From Streptococcus mitis 17/34 (GTDB lineage: Bacteria; Bacillota; Bacilli; Lactobacillales; Streptococcaceae): 64,000 nt of DNA. Under the pieces are notes generated by a model, which saw nothing but the letters and a program-made list of their open reading frames with translations, did no database searches and was not told the origin of the DNA. The translations under genes and the position numbers were made by a program. This document shows, piece by piece, positions 36,885 to 48,610 of this stretch (the stretch's first letter is position 1; the number at the start of each line of letters is the position of its first letter). The stretch covers positions 124,001-188,000 of the forward strand of contig ASZZ01000001.1 in the NCBI GenBank assembly GCA_000430305.1, in the 5' to 3' direction.

Positions 36885-37944
36885 AAAATCCAGTCATGGT
36901 AATCCCCAACAGGCGGACACCTCTTTCTTTCTCGCTTAATTCTTCATAGAGTTGCAGGGCTATTTGACTTATCTGACTAGCATCCTGTGTTTTTTGAGCC
37001 AGACTTTTTCGTTTAGTCAGAGTTGAAAAGTCCTCATAGCGAATTTTCAGAATAACAATTTTTCCAGATTTTTCTTGTTGATTGAGATTGAGAGCGACTC
37101 TTTCTGATAGGAGAGTTAGCTCTTTTTTGATATCTTCCTCGGCACGGAGAATCTTTCCATAGGTTTTCTCTTTCCCGATTGATTTACGGATGCGGTTGGA
37201 TTTGACGGGGGAATTGTGGATACCACGAGCCTTTCGATAAAGGTCATAGCCCAGTCTGCCAAAGCGGTCTATTAGGGTCACTTCAGGGACTTCAAGTAGG
37301 TCAGCGCCAGTAAAAACCCCCATTTGATGAAGACGTTCTACTGTCTTTTTTCCTACTCCATGAAACTTGGAAATATCCATTTGTTTGAGAAAATCCTCAG
37401 CTTGGTCAGGTAGAATCACTGTCAGACCATGTGGCTTTTGATAATCGCTCGCCATTTTAGCTAAGAATTTGTTGTAGGAAACACCGGCAGAAGCAGTTAG
37501 ATGAAGTTCTTGCCAGATATCCTCTTGAATGAGGCGAGCAATTTTGACCGCTGACTTAATACCGAGTTTATTTTCTGTTACATCCAAATAGGCTTCGTCA
37601 ATGCTCATAGGTTCAATCAAATCTGTATAACGCTTAAAGATAGCTCGAACTTGGAGTCCCACAGCTTTATATTTTTCATAATTTCCTGAGATAAAGACGG
37701 CCTGGGGACAACGTTCGTAGGCTTCTTTAGAACTCATAGCAGAATGGACACCAAAAGCTCGCGCCTCATAGCTACAAGTAGAAACGACTCCCCGCCCACC
37801 TGTTTGCCGAGGGTCGCTGCCGATAATGACAGGTTTTCCTCTGAGTTTAGGATTGTCTCTGATTTCTACCGCAGCAAAAAAGGCATCCATGTCAATATGG
37901 ATGATTTTTCTTGACAAATCATTTAACAAAGGGAAAATCAACAT
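36883..37944 (-). CDS. dinB: DNA polymerase IV (Y-family)
   Basis: 353 aa error-prone translesion polymerase. Catalytic acidic residues are in [14 protein letters not shown] and [11 protein letters not shown]; helix-hairpin-helix in [17 protein letters not shown]. The start is ATG at 37944 with AAAGGTG upstream, preferred over a GTG nine bases earlier that lacks a site. Confidence 0.94.
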   Translation of the reverse strand: MLIFPLLNDLSRKIIHIDMDAFFAAVEIRDNPKLRGKPVIIGSDPRQTGGRGVVSTCSYEARAFGVHSAMSSKEAYERCPQAVFISGNYEKYKAVGLQVRAIFKRYTDLIEPMSIDEAYLDVTENKLGIKSAVKIARLIQEDIWQELHLTASAGVSYNKFLAKMASDYQKPHGLTVILPDQAEDFLKQMDISKFHGVGKKTVERLHQMGVFTGADLLEVPEVTLIDRFGRLGYDLYRKARGIHNSPVKSNRIRKSIGKEKTYGKILRAEEDIKKELTLLSERVALNLNQQEKSGKIVILKIRYEDFSTLTKRKSLAQKTQDASQISQIALQLYEELSEKERGVRLLGITMTGF

Positions 37945-38101
37945 GCCTAGCACCTTTTTACTGCTTATTTTCTTTTATTATACCCTTTTTTCTGAAAAAA
38001 AAGAAAAAAAGGACTTTGTTTTTTCAAAAATATAATACAGTTTGGAATGAAATATAGACTGTTTTAGAAAAGAAAGTGCAAAAATAGGGGTTTTCCACTT
38101 G

Positions 38102-38128
38102 TTGAAAACGATTACTGTGTGGTATACT
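38102..38128 (+). promoter_or_regulatory. cre site overlapping pflB promoter
   Basis: TTGAAAACGATTACT (38102-38116) fits the catabolite-responsive consensus WTGNAANCGNWNNCW at every position. Its first six bases also form the -35; the extended -10 TGG-TATACT ends at 38128 (spacer 15). CcpA binding here would block or tune transcription by sugar supply. Confidence 0.65.
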
Positions 38129-38183
38129 TGTCTCATGAATGTAACAGATAGTTGTTACTAGAAAGAAAAAAGAGGACATTAAC

Positions 38184-40508
38184 ATGGTTGTTAAGACAGT
38201 TGTTGAAGCACAAGATATTTTTGATAAAGCTTGGGAAGGCTTCAAAGGCGTAGATTGGAAAGAAAAAGCAAGTGTATCACGCTTCGTACAAGCTAACTAC
38301 ACACCTTATGATGGAGACGAAAGCTTCCTTGCAGGACCAACAGAACGTTCACTTCACATCAAAAAAATTGTAGAAGAAACTAAGGCTCACTACGAAGAAA
38401 CTCGTTTCCCAATGGACACTCGTCCAACTTCTATCGCTGATATCCCTGCTGGATTTATCGATAAAGAAAACGAAGTTATCTTTGGTATCCAAAATGACGA
38501 ACTCTTCAAATTGAACTTCATGCCAAAAGGTGGTATTCGTATGGCTGAAACTACTTTGAAAGAAAATGGATACGAACCAGATCCAGCTGTTCACGAAATC
38601 TTTACTAAATACGTAACAACAGTTAACGACGGTATCTTCCGTGCCTACACTTCAAATATCCGTCGCGCTCGTCACGCACACACTGTAACCGGTCTTCCAG
38701 ATGCGTACTCACGCGGACGTATCATCGGTGTTTACGCACGTCTTGCTCTTTACGGTGCAGACTACTTGATGCAAGAAAAAGTAAACGACTGGAATGCAAT
38801 CGAAGAAATCGATGAAGAAACAATCCGTCTTCGTGAAGAAATCAACCTTCAATACCAAGCATTGCAACAAGTTGTTCGCTTGGGTGACCTATACGGAGTT
38901 GACGTTCGCAAACCAGCGATGAACGTTAAAGAAGCTATCCAATGGGTTAACATCGCCTTCATGTCTGTTTGCCGTGTGATCAACGGTGCTGCTACATCTC
39001 TAGGACGTGTACCAATCGTATTGGACATCTTTGCAGAACGTGACCTTGCTCGTGGTACATTTACTGAATCAGAAATCCAAGAATTCGTTGATGATTTCGT
39101 TATGAAACTTCGTACAGTTAAATTTGCTCGTACTAAAGCTTATGACCAATTGTACTCAGGTGACCCAACATTCATCACAACTTCTATGGCTGGTATGGGT
39201 AACGATGGTCGTCACCGTGTTACTAAGATGGACTACCGTTTCTTGAACACTCTTGACAATATCGGTAACTCTCCTGAACCAAACTTGACAGTTCTTTGGA
39301 CTGATAAATTGCCATACAACTTCCGTCGCTACTGTATGCACATGAGCCACAAACACTCTTCAATCCAATATGAAGGTGTAACAACAATGGCTAAAGACGG
39401 ATATGGTGAAATGAGCTGTATCTCATGCTGTGTGTCTCCACTTGACCCAGAAAATGAAGAACAACGCCACAACATCCAGTACTTCGGTGCGCGTGTAAAC
39501 GTATTGAAAGCTCTTCTTACTGGTTTGAACGGTGGTTACGACGATGTACACAAAGACTACAAAGTATTTGACATCGAACCAATCCGTGACGAAGTTCTTG
39601 AATTCGAATCAGTTAAGGCTAACTTTGAAAAATCTCTTGACTGGTTGACTGACACTTACGTAGATGCTTTGAACATCATCCACTACATGACTGATAAGTA
39701 CAACTACGAAGCTGTTCAAATGGCCTTCTTGCCAACTAAACAACGTGCCAACATGGGATTCGGTATCTGTGGATTTGCTAACACTGTTGATACATTGTCA
39801 GCTATCAAATACGCTACAGTTAAACCAATCCGTGATGAAAATGGCTACATCTACGATTACGAAACAATCGGTGAATACCCACGTTGGGGTGAAGATGACC
39901 CACGTTCAAACGAATTGGCAGAATGGTTGATCGAAGCTTACACTACTCGTCTACGTAGCCACAAACTTTACAAAGACGCAGAAGCTACAGTTTCACTTTT
40001 GACTATCACATCTAACGTTGCTTACTCTAAACAAACTGGTAACTCACCAGTCCACAAAGGTGTATACCTCAACGAAGATGGTTCTGTGAACTTGTCTAAA
40101 CTTGAATTCTTCTCACCAGGTGCTAACCCATCTAACAAAGCTAAAGGTGGATGGTTGCAAAACTTGAACTCACTTTCTAGTCTTGACTTTAGTTATGCAG
40201 CTGACGGTATCTCATTGACTACTCAAGTTTCACCTCGCGCTCTTGGTAAGACTCGTGATGAACAAGTTGATAACTTGGTAACAATCCTTGATGGTTACTT
40301 CGAAAACGGTGGACAACACGTTAACTTAAACGTTATGGACTTGAACGATGTTTACGAAAAGATTATGTCAGGAGAAGACGTTATCGTACGTATCTCTGGA
40401 TACTGTGTAAACACTAAATACCTTACTCCAGAACAAAAAACTGAATTGACACAACGTGTCTTCCACGAAGTTCTTTCAATGGATGATGCCTTGGATGCAT
40501 TGAGTTAA
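38184..40508 (+). CDS. pflB: Formate acetyltransferase (pyruvate formate-lyase)
   Basis: 774 aa glycyl-radical enzyme converting pyruvate and CoA to formate and acetyl-CoA in mixed-acid fermentation. Active-site adjacent cysteines in [16 protein letters not shown]; the glycyl radical loop near the C-terminus reads [11 protein letters not shown] (RISGYxVNF-like). Needs the activase PflA, not in this window. Own promoter with cre, own terminator. Confidence 0.97.
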   Translation: MVVKTVVEAQDIFDKAWEGFKGVDWKEKASVSRFVQANYTPYDGDESFLAGPTERSLHIKKIVEETKAHYEETRFPMDTRPTSIADIPAGFIDKENEVIFGIQNDELFKLNFMPKGGIRMAETTLKENGYEPDPAVHEIFTKYVTTVNDGIFRAYTSNIRRARHAHTVTGLPDAYSRGRIIGVYARLALYGADYLMQEKVNDWNAIEEIDEETIRLREEINLQYQALQQVVRLGDLYGVDVRKPAMNVKEAIQWVNIAFMSVCRVINGAATSLGRVPIVLDIFAERDLARGTFTESEIQEFVDDFVMKLRTVKFARTKAYDQLYSGDPTFITTSMAGMGNDGRHRVTKMDYRFLNTLDNIGNSPEPNLTVLWTDKLPYNFRRYCMHMSHKHSSIQYEGVTTMAKDGYGEMSCISCCVSPLDPENEEQRHNIQYFGARVNVLKALLTGLNGGYDDVHKDYKVFDIEPIRDEVLEFESVKANFEKSLDWLTDTYVDALNIIHYMTDKYNYEAVQMAFLPTKQRANMGFGICGFANTVDTLSAIKYATVKPIRDENGYIYDYETIGEYPRWGEDDPRSNELAEWLIEAYTTRLRSHKLYKDAEATVSLLTITSNVAYSKQTGNSPVHKGVYLNEDGSVNLSKLEFFSPGANPSNKAKGGWLQNLNSLSSLDFSYAADGISLTTQVSPRALGKTRDEQVDNLVTILDGYFENGGQHVNLNVMDLNDVYEKIMSGEDVIVRISGYCVNTKYLTPEQKTELTQRVFHEVLSMDDALDALS

Positions 40509-40533
40509 TCAAGTTCTTGAATAATGAAATAAG

Positions 40534-40566
40534 TAACCCTCGGTCAGTCGACTGAGGGTTGTTTTT
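40534..40566 (+). terminator. pflB terminator
   Basis: AACCCTC (40534-40540) with GAGGGTT (40553-40559), inner TCAG/CTGA, followed by GTTTTTT. Confidence 0.85.
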
Positions 40567-40649
40567 TGGATTATTAAATTCCTTAAGTCAGTCACTGAAA
40601 TATCTGACCGGGATTCAAAGATACTTGTTGAGTTGTGGGAGGTATTTGA

Positions 40650-40762
40650 TACTCAATGAAAATCAAAGAGCAAACTAGGAAGCTAGCCGCAGGTTGCTCA
40701 AAATACTGTTGTGAGGTTGCAGATAGAGCTGACGTGGTTTGAAGAGATTTTCGAAGAGTATA
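40650..40762 (-). repeat. BOX element, short boxA-boxC form
   Basis: From TACTCAATGAAAATCAAAGA to GATTTTCGAAGAGTATAA, same ends as the two other copies. It lies between the convergent pflB and trkH genes. Confidence 0.88.
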
Positions 40763-40763
40763 A

Positions 40764-40804
40764 AAATACCACACTTTGTAAGTTTACAATGTGTGGTTGT
40801 ATTT
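40764..40804 (-). terminator. trkAH terminator
   Basis: ACCACAC (40768-40774) pairs with GTGTGGT (40791-40797), with inner TTGTAA/TTACAA pairs; T-rich on the minus-strand 3' side. Confidence 0.8.
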
Positions 40805-42242
40805 TATCTCTTAGACCAAGTCCTCTTCATAAAGAGAAGTAGGATTGGATAAATCTCCAAACGTCCTGCAATCATTGCAAAGGAGAGGAGAATTTTTGAG
40901 ATAGGACTAAAGATTGAGAAGCTAGAAGTTGTTCCTAGAATAGGCCCGATATTATTGAAACAGCTGAAGACAGCGCTGGTCACAACTAGAAAATCATTGC
41001 TATCTAGGCTGACAATAAAGATAAGTGCTAGCAAAATCATAGCATAGATGACAAAGTACTTGAGAATCTTATGCTGGGTATCCTTATCAATCACTGTTTT
41101 ATTAACATGGAGGGTCAAAACACGGTGGGGGGATAGGATTGACAAAATCTGGTTTTTGGCAATTTTTGAAAGGATGAGGCCTCGAATAACCTTGAGTCCA
41201 CCTGCGGTTGAACCAGCAGAACCACCGATTCCCATAAGGAAGAGGAGGATAAACTGGGAGAAGAGGGGCCAGTTGGTAATATCTCCGTAACCAAAACCAG
41301 TCGTCGTAATGATATTGGAAACCTGGAAGAAGGCCATTTCAAAACTCTTGGAAAATCCTGAATAGAGATAGAGGGTATTAAGGCTAATCAAGCCTGTAGA
41401 AACCAGCACGATGACCAAGTAAGCCCGAAGTTCTTCGTCTCCAAAGAAGGCTTTGACTCGACGGAGCATGAGGTAGTAGTAGAGATTGAAATTTACCCCA
41501 AAAACCAGAACTCCGATGCTAACCAGATAGGTAATCAGTGAGCTACCATAGTGGGCAATCCCGTCGTTATAGACTGTGAAACCTCCTGTACCTGCTGTCC
41601 CCATAGCGATGACAAAACTATCAAATAGGGGCATGCCAGCTAGATAATAGATAATGACAAAGAGGGAGAAGAGAGCTAGATAAAGGAGATAGAGAATCTG
41701 GGCAGTATTTTTTAGTTTGGATACAACCTTACCAAAAACAGGGCCAGGAACCTCAGCTTCATCACTTCTAGGTGGCTATTCTTAGCATTATCCATAATAG
41801 CAAGTGCAAAAACAAGCACTCCCATTCCTCCGATCAAGTGGGTAAAACTTCGCCAGAAGAGGAGGGAACGGCTGAGGACCGAAACATCGTTCAGAATAGT
41901 TGCTCCAGTAGTTGTAAAGCCAGAACTAATCTCAAAAAAGGCATCGATAAGGCTGGGAATTTGCCCTGCAAAGACAAAGGGGAGACCGCCAAAGAAAGAC
42001 CAGAGGATCCAACAGAGGGCCACAATCAAGATTCCCTCCTTGGCATAAATCCGTTGATTTTTTGGTTTTTGCAAACTCCCTGAACCGCCTAGCAATACGA
42101 GAATCCCTATTGTTGAAAAGAGGGCTGTAAAAACTTGGCTAGATTCATGGTAATAGATAGCAACAGCCACAGGAACCAAAAGAAGAACACCTTCAATCAA
42201 AAGTAACTTTGAAAGGAGATAACGAATCATACTTTTATTCAT
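40804..42242 (-). CDS. trkH: Trk/Ktr potassium uptake protein, membrane subunit, frame broken by 1-base deletion
   Basis: K+ channel-like subunit with repeated M1-P-M2 units; selectivity-type loops SSGFTTTGATI, GTAGTGGFTVY and ITTTGFGYGDI are visible. The N-terminal part (to 41712) and C-terminal part (from 41756 down) are in different frames; one missing base at about 41757 in AAG-CTGAG restores VMKAEVPGPVFGKVVSK and about 479 aa. Operon with trkA, starting three bases after its stop. Confidence 0.9.
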
Positions 42243-42245
42243 TTC

Positions 42246-43594
42246 TTACCTCGCAATCAAGTCATAAATTTTGGTGATGTTTGGCAATAAGGTTGTTACT
42301 AGGAGCTTATCTCCAACTTCCAGCGTATCCTCCCCAGTAGGAAAATAGTCTTTCCTTTTCGAATGATGGCTGCAATAAGAACTCCTTTTTTCAATTTCAG
42401 TTGAGAAAGAGGTTTGGCAGTCATTTTATTGGCTTCCTTGATATGGAATTGCAGGGTTTCGATTTGGCCATTGGCTAGATGGTGCATGGCTTGAAGGTCT
42501 GAATACTGAGCATTAACACGACCACGAATAAAGTGCATGATTGTATCTACAGCGATGATTTTCGGAGTGATAATGCTTGAGAAATCAGGCGCATGAATAA
42601 TTTCAAGGAGACTAGTTCTGTTAACCTTGCTAATATTTTTTTGCACCCCGACACTATCCAGGAACATAGAAGTAATAATATTCTCTTCGTCAACTCCTGT
42701 TAGGGTTGCTACTGCATCATAGTTTTGAGCACTTTCTTCTAGTAAGATATCTTTTGCGGTACCATCTCCTTGGACAATATAGAGATTAGGGAATTTTTCA
42801 CTAAAGAAACGTGCCCTTTCAGGATTAATCTCGATGACTTTGGTATCAATACGACTGTCTTTGAGGATACCTAGTAGATAATAGGCAATTCTACCTGCTC
42901 CAACGATGAGAAGGCTCTTCACAGCACGAGATTTGAAATAATTATGGAAGAGCATCATATCAACACGGTTACCAGTGACAAAGATTCTATCTTTATCCTG
43001 TATGGTCATATCACCACTTGGGATGATAATTTGATGATCCCTTTCTATAGCGCAGACAATGACATTGCCAAATTTTTTCCGAAAATCAGAAATGGGCATT
43101 TGGCAAAGACTGCTAGTTGATTTGACGACAAATTCCATCAGGCTAACGCGTCCACCAGCAAAGCGTTCGACAGATAGGGCGTTGGGGAAGTCAATGATAT
43201 TGGCGATAGCGCGGGCAGCTAAGAGTTCAGGGTTAACAATAAGAGAAAAACCGAGAATATTCTTTTCCTTGAAATAAGAGTTAGAATATTCAGGATTGCG
43301 CACCCGAACGATGGTTTCTTTAGCTCCCATTTTTTTGGCTAGAACTGCTGCAATCATGTTCACTTCATCGTATTCAGTCAAGGCGATAAAGATATCACAA
43401 TCCTGAACACTGGCTTGCTCAAGGATAGTGAAATCGGCCCCGTTACCAAGGATACCCATGATATCAAAGCGATTAACAATATGATTGAGAACAGCTTCGT
43501 CTTGCTCAATCAGCAAAACATCATGCTTTTCTGCAACCAAGGAGCGACAGAGGGCAAAACCAACTTTTCCCCCTCCGACAAGGATAATTTTCAT
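42246..43594 (-). CDS. trkA: Trk potassium uptake regulator TrkA, frame broken near the 3' end
   Basis: Two NAD-binding RCK_N domains (MKIILVGGGKVGFALCRSL; SLLIVGAGRIAYYLLGIL) each followed by an RCK_C domain; gates TrkH. A missing A (plus strand, run 42342-42345) shifts the frame after KGKTIF and would truncate it at 42299; corrected, it reads PTGEDTLEVGDKLLVTT and ends at 42246, 449 aa, the family length. Confidence 0.92.
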
Positions 43595-43781
43595 AATAAA
43601 ACCTACTTTTTCATGATGTAACTATCATACCCTTTTTCAAGAAAAAATGCACCTACTAGCTAATAACCAGAGCTTTTAATGGAATTTTGTTATAAGGTAA
43701 AACTATATCCCAATCATTTAAAATAGCTATTAGCACCTTTCTCTGAAATATGGTATGATAAAGGGTATACAAGGAGACAAA

Positions 43782-44630
43782 ATGAATAATAATTTACTGG
43801 TATTACAATCAGACTTTGGTCTGGTTGATGGTGCGGTATCGGCTATGATTGGAGTGGCTTTAGAAGAGTCTCCAACCTTAAAAATCCATCACTTGACGCA
43901 CGATATCACGCCTTATAATATTTTTGAGGGGAGCTATCGTCTCTTTCAGACGGTGGATTACTGGCCTGAGGGAACGACTTTTGTATCGGTTGTCGATCCA
44001 GGTGTCGGCTCGAAACGTAAGAGTGTGGTTGCCAAGACTGCAAAAAATCAATACATTGTCACGCCAGACAATGGGACGCTTTCTTTTATCAAGAAACACG
44101 TTGGCATTGTAGCTATTCGTGAGATTTCTGAAGTAGCCAATAGACGTCAAAATACAGAGCATTCTTATACCTTCCACGGTCGTGATGTCTATGCCTATAC
44201 TGGTGCTAAACTAGCCAGTGGTCACATTACTTTTGAGGAAGTGGGACCAGAACTCAGTGTGGACCAGATTGTAGAGCTTCCAGTCGTAGAGACAATTATT
44301 GAGGATCATCTGGTGAAGGGAGCAATCGACATTCTGGATGTGCGTTTCGGTTCGCTTTGGACTTCTATCACGCGAGAAGAATTTTACAAGCTGGAACCAG
44401 AATTCGGTGATCGTTTTGAAGTGACTATCTATCATGCAGATATGCTGGTCTATCAAAATCAGGTTGTCTATGGCAAATCATTTGCAGATGTGAGAATTGG
44501 GCAACCAATCCTTTACATTAACTCTCTTTATCGTTTAGGTCTGGCTATCAATCAAGGTTCTTTTGCCAAGGCTTATAATGTAGGTGTCGGTTCATCTTGG
44601 ACCATTGAAATAAAGAAAATAGAATCATAA
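43782..44630 (+). CDS. S-adenosyl-L-methionine hydrolase/hydroxide adenosyltransferase (DUF62)
   Basis: 282 aa from ATG 43782 (MNNNLLVLQSDFG) with AAGGAGA upstream; an ATG at 43755 overlaps the -10 TATGAT (43754-43759) and is rejected. Contains VSVVDPGVGS, VTPDNGTLS and the HGRDVYA motif of the SAM-hydroxide adenosyltransferase family, which splits SAM to adenosine and methionine. Next to an ECF transporter S component, 15 bases downstream. Confidence 0.88.
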   Translation: MNNNLLVLQSDFGLVDGAVSAMIGVALEESPTLKIHHLTHDITPYNIFEGSYRLFQTVDYWPEGTTFVSVVDPGVGSKRKSVVAKTAKNQYIVTPDNGTLSFIKKHVGIVAIREISEVANRRQNTEHSYTFHGRDVYAYTGAKLASGHITFEEVGPELSVDQIVELPVVETIIEDHLVKGAIDILDVRFGSLWTSITREEFYKLEPEFGDRFEVTIYHADMLVYQNQVVYGKSFADVRIGQPILYINSLYRLGLAINQGSFAKAYNVGVGSSWTIEIKKIES

Positions 44631-44645
44631 AATAGGAGAATATAG

Positions 44646-45191
44646 ATGAAAAATCAATCAATTAAACAAGTTGTTGCTATCGGTGTTGGAGCTGCGCTCT
44701 TTGTTGTCATCGGGATGATCAGCATTCCGACTCCTGTTCCAAATACAAGCATCCAGCTTCAGTATGCGGTACAGAGTCTCTTGTCTATCATTTTTGGCCC
44801 TCTAGTGGGATTACTTGTTGGTTTAATTGGGCATGCAGTGAAGGACTCTCTTGCTGGCTACGGTCTTTGGTGGACTTGGATTATTGCTAGCGGTCTCTTT
44901 GGTCTAGCTGTAGGTCTCTTTAGAAAATACATTCGAGTAACACAGGGTATTTTTGAGTTGAAGGATATTGTCTTCTTTAACATTATTCAGATTGTTGCAA
45001 ATGCTCTTGTTTGGGGAGTCTTGGCACCACTTGGAGATGTTGTGATTTATCAAGAAGCGGCAGAAAAAGTATTTGCCCAAGGGATTGTTGCAGGTATTGC
45101 TAACGCTGTGACTATTGCTATTGCAGGAACTCTTCTTTTGATAGCTTATTCACGTACGCAGACTCGTTCAGGAAGTTTGAAAAAGGATTAA
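44646..45191 (+). CDS. ECF transporter S component, UPF0397 family
   Basis: 181 aa, about five to six helices, with the N-terminal [17 protein letters not shown] segment and [17 protein letters not shown], typical of UPF0397. It would give substrate specificity (unknown) to the ECF module encoded by the two following genes. The neighbouring SAM hydrolase might hint at a SAM- or methionine-related ligand, but this is only inference. Confidence 0.88.
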   Translation: MKNQSIKQVVAIGVGAALFVVIGMISIPTPVPNTSIQLQYAVQSLLSIIFGPLVGLLVGLIGHAVKDSLAGYGLWWTWIIASGLFGLAVGLFRKYIRVTQGIFELKDIVFFNIIQIVANALVWGVLAPLGDVVIYQEAAEKVFAQGIVAGIANAVTIAIAGTLLLIAYSRTQTRSGSLKKD

Positions 45192-45201
45192 CATAAGGGA
45201 A

Positions 45202-45226
45202 AAGGCTGGGCAACCGGTCTTTTTCA
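45202..45226 (+). terminator. Terminator after UPF0397 gene
   Basis: AAGGCTGG (45202-45209), GCAA loop, CCGGTCTT (45214-45221), then T. Confidence 0.7.
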
Positions 45227-45359
45227 CTATTTATAGACTAGTCAAGCAAGCTAGTTAGGCTGGGAATCTTTTTGGCGCTAAGATTTTAAGAGAAGAGACT
45301 GCAAGAAGGGTTCGATTTATGATAAAATAGAAGTCTAAGAAGCGAATGAAGAGAGTAAG

Positions 45360-47041
45360 ATGAAAGAAGCTATAATTGAGTGGAAGGATTTCTCTTTCCA
45401 GTATGAAACGCAACAAGAACCGACCTTGCAAGGGGTGAATTTGACCATTTACAAGGGAGAGAAAGTCTTAATTGTTGGTCCATCTGGGTCAGGTAAGTCT
45501 ACCTTGGGTCAGTGTTTGAATGGGATTATTCCCAATATTTACAAGGGGCAGAAGTCTGGAGAATTTTTTATCAAGGGGCAAGTAGCCTTTGATATGAGCA
45601 TCTATGATAAATCTCATCTGGTCAGCACAGTTTTGCAGGATACAGATGGGCAGTTTATCGGTTTATCCGTAGCAGAGGATTTGGCTTTTGCTCTGGAAAA
45701 TGATGTGACAGCTTTAGAAGAGATGAAAAGTCGTGTTCATAAATGGGCTGAAAAGCTGGACCTTCTTTCTTTGCTGGATCATCGTCCTCAGGATTTGTCT
45801 GGTGGACAAAAGCAGCGAGTTAGTCTAGCTGGTGTCTTGATTGATGAGAGTCCGATCCTTTTATTTGATGAGCCACTCGCCAATCTAGATCCCAAGTCAG
45901 GTCAGGATATTATCGAGTTGATTGACCAGATTCATAAGGAGGAGGGGACGACGACCCTTATTATTGAGCACCGTTTGGAGGATGTTCTGCATCGCCCTGT
46001 GGATCGGATTGTCTTGATAAACGATGGTCGCATCCTCTTTAATGGGAGCCCTGACCAGCTACTGGAGACTGATCTGTTGACTCAAAATGGAATTCGAGAA
46101 CCCCTTTATCTAACTACTCTCCGTCAATTGAGTGTGGATTTAGTCAAGGAAGCACAATTAGCAAATCTGGATAACTTGTCTATCTCAAAAGGCCAGGTTC
46201 AGTTACAGACGGAGCTGGCAAAAGAAACCCAAGAATTGCAGTCACTCTTTAGATTAGAGGATGTGTCTTTTTCTTATGATGATAGACCGATTTTAAAATC
46301 CCTATATTTGGATATTAAAAAGGGTGAAAAAATTGCCATTGTCGGAAAAAATGGAGCAGGGAAATCAACTCTAGCCAAGGCCTTAAGTAGCTTTATTCAG
46401 ACGGAGGGCCGCTATCTTTGGGAAGGACAGGATATCAAAGGAGATTCTGTTGCAGAGCGGGCGGAAAGAGTAGGCTATGTGTTGCAAAATCCCAATCAAA
46501 TGATTTCAACCAATATGATTTTTGATGAGGTGTCTCTTGGGCTTCGTTTGCGAGGTGTGGATGAGAGGGAAATTGAAACAAGAGTCTATGAAACCTTGAA
46601 AATTTGTGGTCTCTATGAATTCCGTAATTGGCCTATTTCTGCCTATCATTTGGACAGAAGAAACGTGTCACCATTGCATCGATTTTGGTTTTAGGAGCTG
46701 AAATTATCCTCTTAGATGAACCGACTGCAGGTCAAGACCAGAAGAACTATACTGAGATTATGGAATTTCTCGAAGAACTGCATCAAAAAGGGCATACGAT
46801 TGTCATGATTACCCATGATATGCAATTGATGCTGGATTATTCAGATCGGGCTCTTGTCATGGTGGATGGAGAATTGATTGCCGATACTGATCCAGCTAGT
46901 CTGTTGAGTAATCCCGAGTTGTTAGTAAAAGCTAATCTAAAAGAAACCTCTATCTTTAACTTGGCTAAGAAACTCGACGTGGATCCACTTGCTTTAACGG
47001 CATTTTACAAAGAAAGGAGAGAAGGATGCAAGCTAAATTAA
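45360..47041 (+). CDS. ECF/cobalt-type ABC transporter, duplicated ATPase, frame broken by 1-base deletion
   Basis: Two CbiO-like ATPase domains in one chain. First: Walker [10 protein letters not shown], signature LSGGQKQR, Walker [13 protein letters not shown]. Second: GKNGAGKST and [12 protein letters not shown] missing T at 46644 breaks the second domain just before its signature; corrected it reads [17 protein letters not shown] and totals 560 aa. It overlaps the EcfT gene by 16 bases. Energises the UPF0397 S component. Confidence 0.9.
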
Positions 47042-47856
47042 TCGGTTACCAGCATAGAGATACTGTGATTCATCGCTTGTCAGGAGCTGGGAAACTCCTC
47101 TTTTTCATTCTCGTGTCATTGGCTGCCATGATTAGCTATGATACCAGACTGCTTGTTCTGATTGCTATTTTTTCAGTCTTTCTCCTCTATTTGTCAGAAA
47201 TTCGTTTTAAAGATGTTTCCTTTGTGGCCGTTTTTGCGACTGTCTTTGCTATTTTGAATGTCTTGATGGTCTATCTCTTTTCTCCTGAGTACGGAGTGGG
47301 GCTGTATGGTGCTAAAAGTGTCATTTTGCAAGGAATCGGTAGTTACACGATAACGAGCCAAGAAATCTTTTATCTGCTAAATTTGGCTATTAAGTACCTT
47401 TGCACCATTCCTCTGGCTATTATCTTTTTGATGACAACTCATCCTAGTCAGTTTGCATCCAGTTTAAATCAAATTGGTGTGCCTTATAAGATTGCCTATT
47501 CTGTCAGTCTGACCTTGCGCTATATTCCAGATTTGCAGGAAGAATTCTTTACCATCAAGATGTCTCAGGAAGCGCGTGGGATGGAATTGTCCAAGAAAGC
47601 TTCTCTTATGCAACGAATCAAAGGCAATCTGCGCATTATCACTCCCTTGATTTTTAGCTCGTTAGAACGCATTGATACCATCGCGACTGCCATGGAGCTT
47701 CGCCGTTTTGGGAAAGAGAAAAAGCGGACTTGGTATAGTTATCAGGTCTTGAAAAAAGGAGACTATATTACCTTGCTTTTGGCAGCTGTGTTTTTAGTAG
47801 CTAGTTTACTACTCATCTTGCAGAATCAGGGACGATTTTACAACCCTTGGAAATAG
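47026..47856 (+). CDS. ECF transporter transmembrane component (EcfT/CbiQ family)
   Basis: 276 aa, five to six helices. The two coupling motifs of the family appear as SQEARGMEL and [10 protein letters not shown]. Overlaps the ATPase gene; completes the ECF importer. Confidence 0.9.
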   Translation: MQAKLIGYQHRDTVIHRLSGAGKLLFFILVSLAAMISYDTRLLVLIAIFSVFLLYLSEIRFKDVSFVAVFATVFAILNVLMVYLFSPEYGVGLYGAKSVILQGIGSYTITSQEIFYLLNLAIKYLCTIPLAIIFLMTTHPSQFASSLNQIGVPYKIAYSVSLTLRYIPDLQEEFFTIKMSQEARGMELSKKASLMQRIKGNLRIITPLIFSSLERIDTIATAMELRRFGKEKKRTWYSYQVLKKGDYITLLLAAVFLVASLLLILQNQGRFYNPWK

Positions 47857-47889
47857 CTTGAAAAAATTGAAAAAATCAAGTCGTTTCTA

Positions 47890-47917
47890 TTGACAATGAT
47901 TCTGAAAGTGTTATACT
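47890..47917 (+). promoter_or_regulatory. Promoter of trmL leader
   Basis: TTGACA (47890-47895), 16-bp spacer, extended TGT-TATACT ending 47917. Confidence 0.7.
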
Positions 47918-47923
47918 AAGAAA

Positions 47924-48031
47924 GTAGTTTCGCTGATTTACTTCAAACCTGTTGTGAGGTAAGTTAACGATGCCTTAACCACGCTGTTTGCTGAGCTTGA
48001 CTCCGGGCAGTGTGGCTATTTTTTTGCAATG
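47924..48031 (+). ncRNA. Structured leader or small RNA with terminator upstream of trmL
   Basis: About 105 bases from the predicted transcription start. TTACTTCA...GTGAGGTAA forms a first imperfect hairpin (about 47937-47964). CCACGCTG (47980-47987) pairs with CAGTGTGG (48008-48015, one G-U), followed by CTATTTTTTT, a terminator. trmL starts 18 bases later. It could be an attenuator or an independent small RNA. I do not recognise the class. Confidence 0.5.
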
Positions 48032-48048
48032 GTGAAAGGAAGCAAGTC

Positions 48049-48552
48049 ATGACAAATCACATTGTATTATTTGAACCCCAAATTCCACAAAATACAGGCA
48101 ATATCGCGCGTACTTGCGCTGCGACCAATTCTCCCCTCCACATCATCAAGCCTATGGGCTTTCCTATCGATGACCGCAAGATGAAGCGAGCTGGGTTAGA
48201 TTATTGGGATAAGCTAGAGATTTATTTTTACGAGAGTTTAGAGGATTTCCTGTCTCAGATGAAGGGAAAACTCTATCTGATTTCAAAATTCGCGGAAAAA
48301 GTCTATTCTGAGGTGGATTTATCGACTGATGAGGAGCATTATTTCCTCTTTGGGCGTGAAGACAAGGGCTTACCTGAGGATTTTATGCGGGAACATCCTG
48401 AGAAAGCTCTCCGTATTCCTATGAATGATGAACATGTCCGCAGTCTCAATGTGTCGAATACCGTCTGCATGATTGTTTACGAAGCCCTTCGCCAGCAGAA
48501 CTTTGCAGGTCTTGAGCTTGTTCATACCTATGAAGTGGATAAATTGAAATAA
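48049..48552 (+). CDS. trmL: tRNA (cytidine(34)-2'-O)-methyltransferase TrmL
   Basis: 167 aa SPOUT methyltransferase of the wobble nucleotide of tRNA-Leu. Motifs: [20 protein letters not shown], the knot loop [11 protein letters not shown] and [23 protein letters not shown] at 48049 has GAAAGGAAG upstream; an upstream in-frame start at 48010 is within the terminator tail and rejected. Confidence 0.93.
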   Translation: MTNHIVLFEPQIPQNTGNIARTCAATNSPLHIIKPMGFPIDDRKMKRAGLDYWDKLEIYFYESLEDFLSQMKGKLYLISKFAEKVYSEVDLSTDEEHYFLFGREDKGLPEDFMREHPEKALRIPMNDEHVRSLNVSNTVCMIVYEALRQQNFAGLELVHTYEVDKLK

Positions 48553-48570
48553 AAAATGAAAATGAACAAA

Positions 48571-48603
48571 ATGCTTGCGCTTGCAAGCGTTTTTTGTTAT
48601 GAT
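48571..48603 (+). promoter_or_regulatory. trmL terminator overlapping ribU promoter
   Basis: GCTTGC (48573-48578) and GCAAGC (48583-48588) with T run form the terminator. TTGCGC (48575-48580), 17-bp spacer and extended TGT-TATGAT (48595-48603) form a promoter for the FMN riboswitch transcript, sharing the same bases. Confidence 0.7.
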
Positions 48604-48610
48604 AAAAGAG

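Noticed and set aside
48010-48048. N-terminal extension of TrmL
   Set aside because: Begins in the T-run of the leader terminator; true start at 48049.
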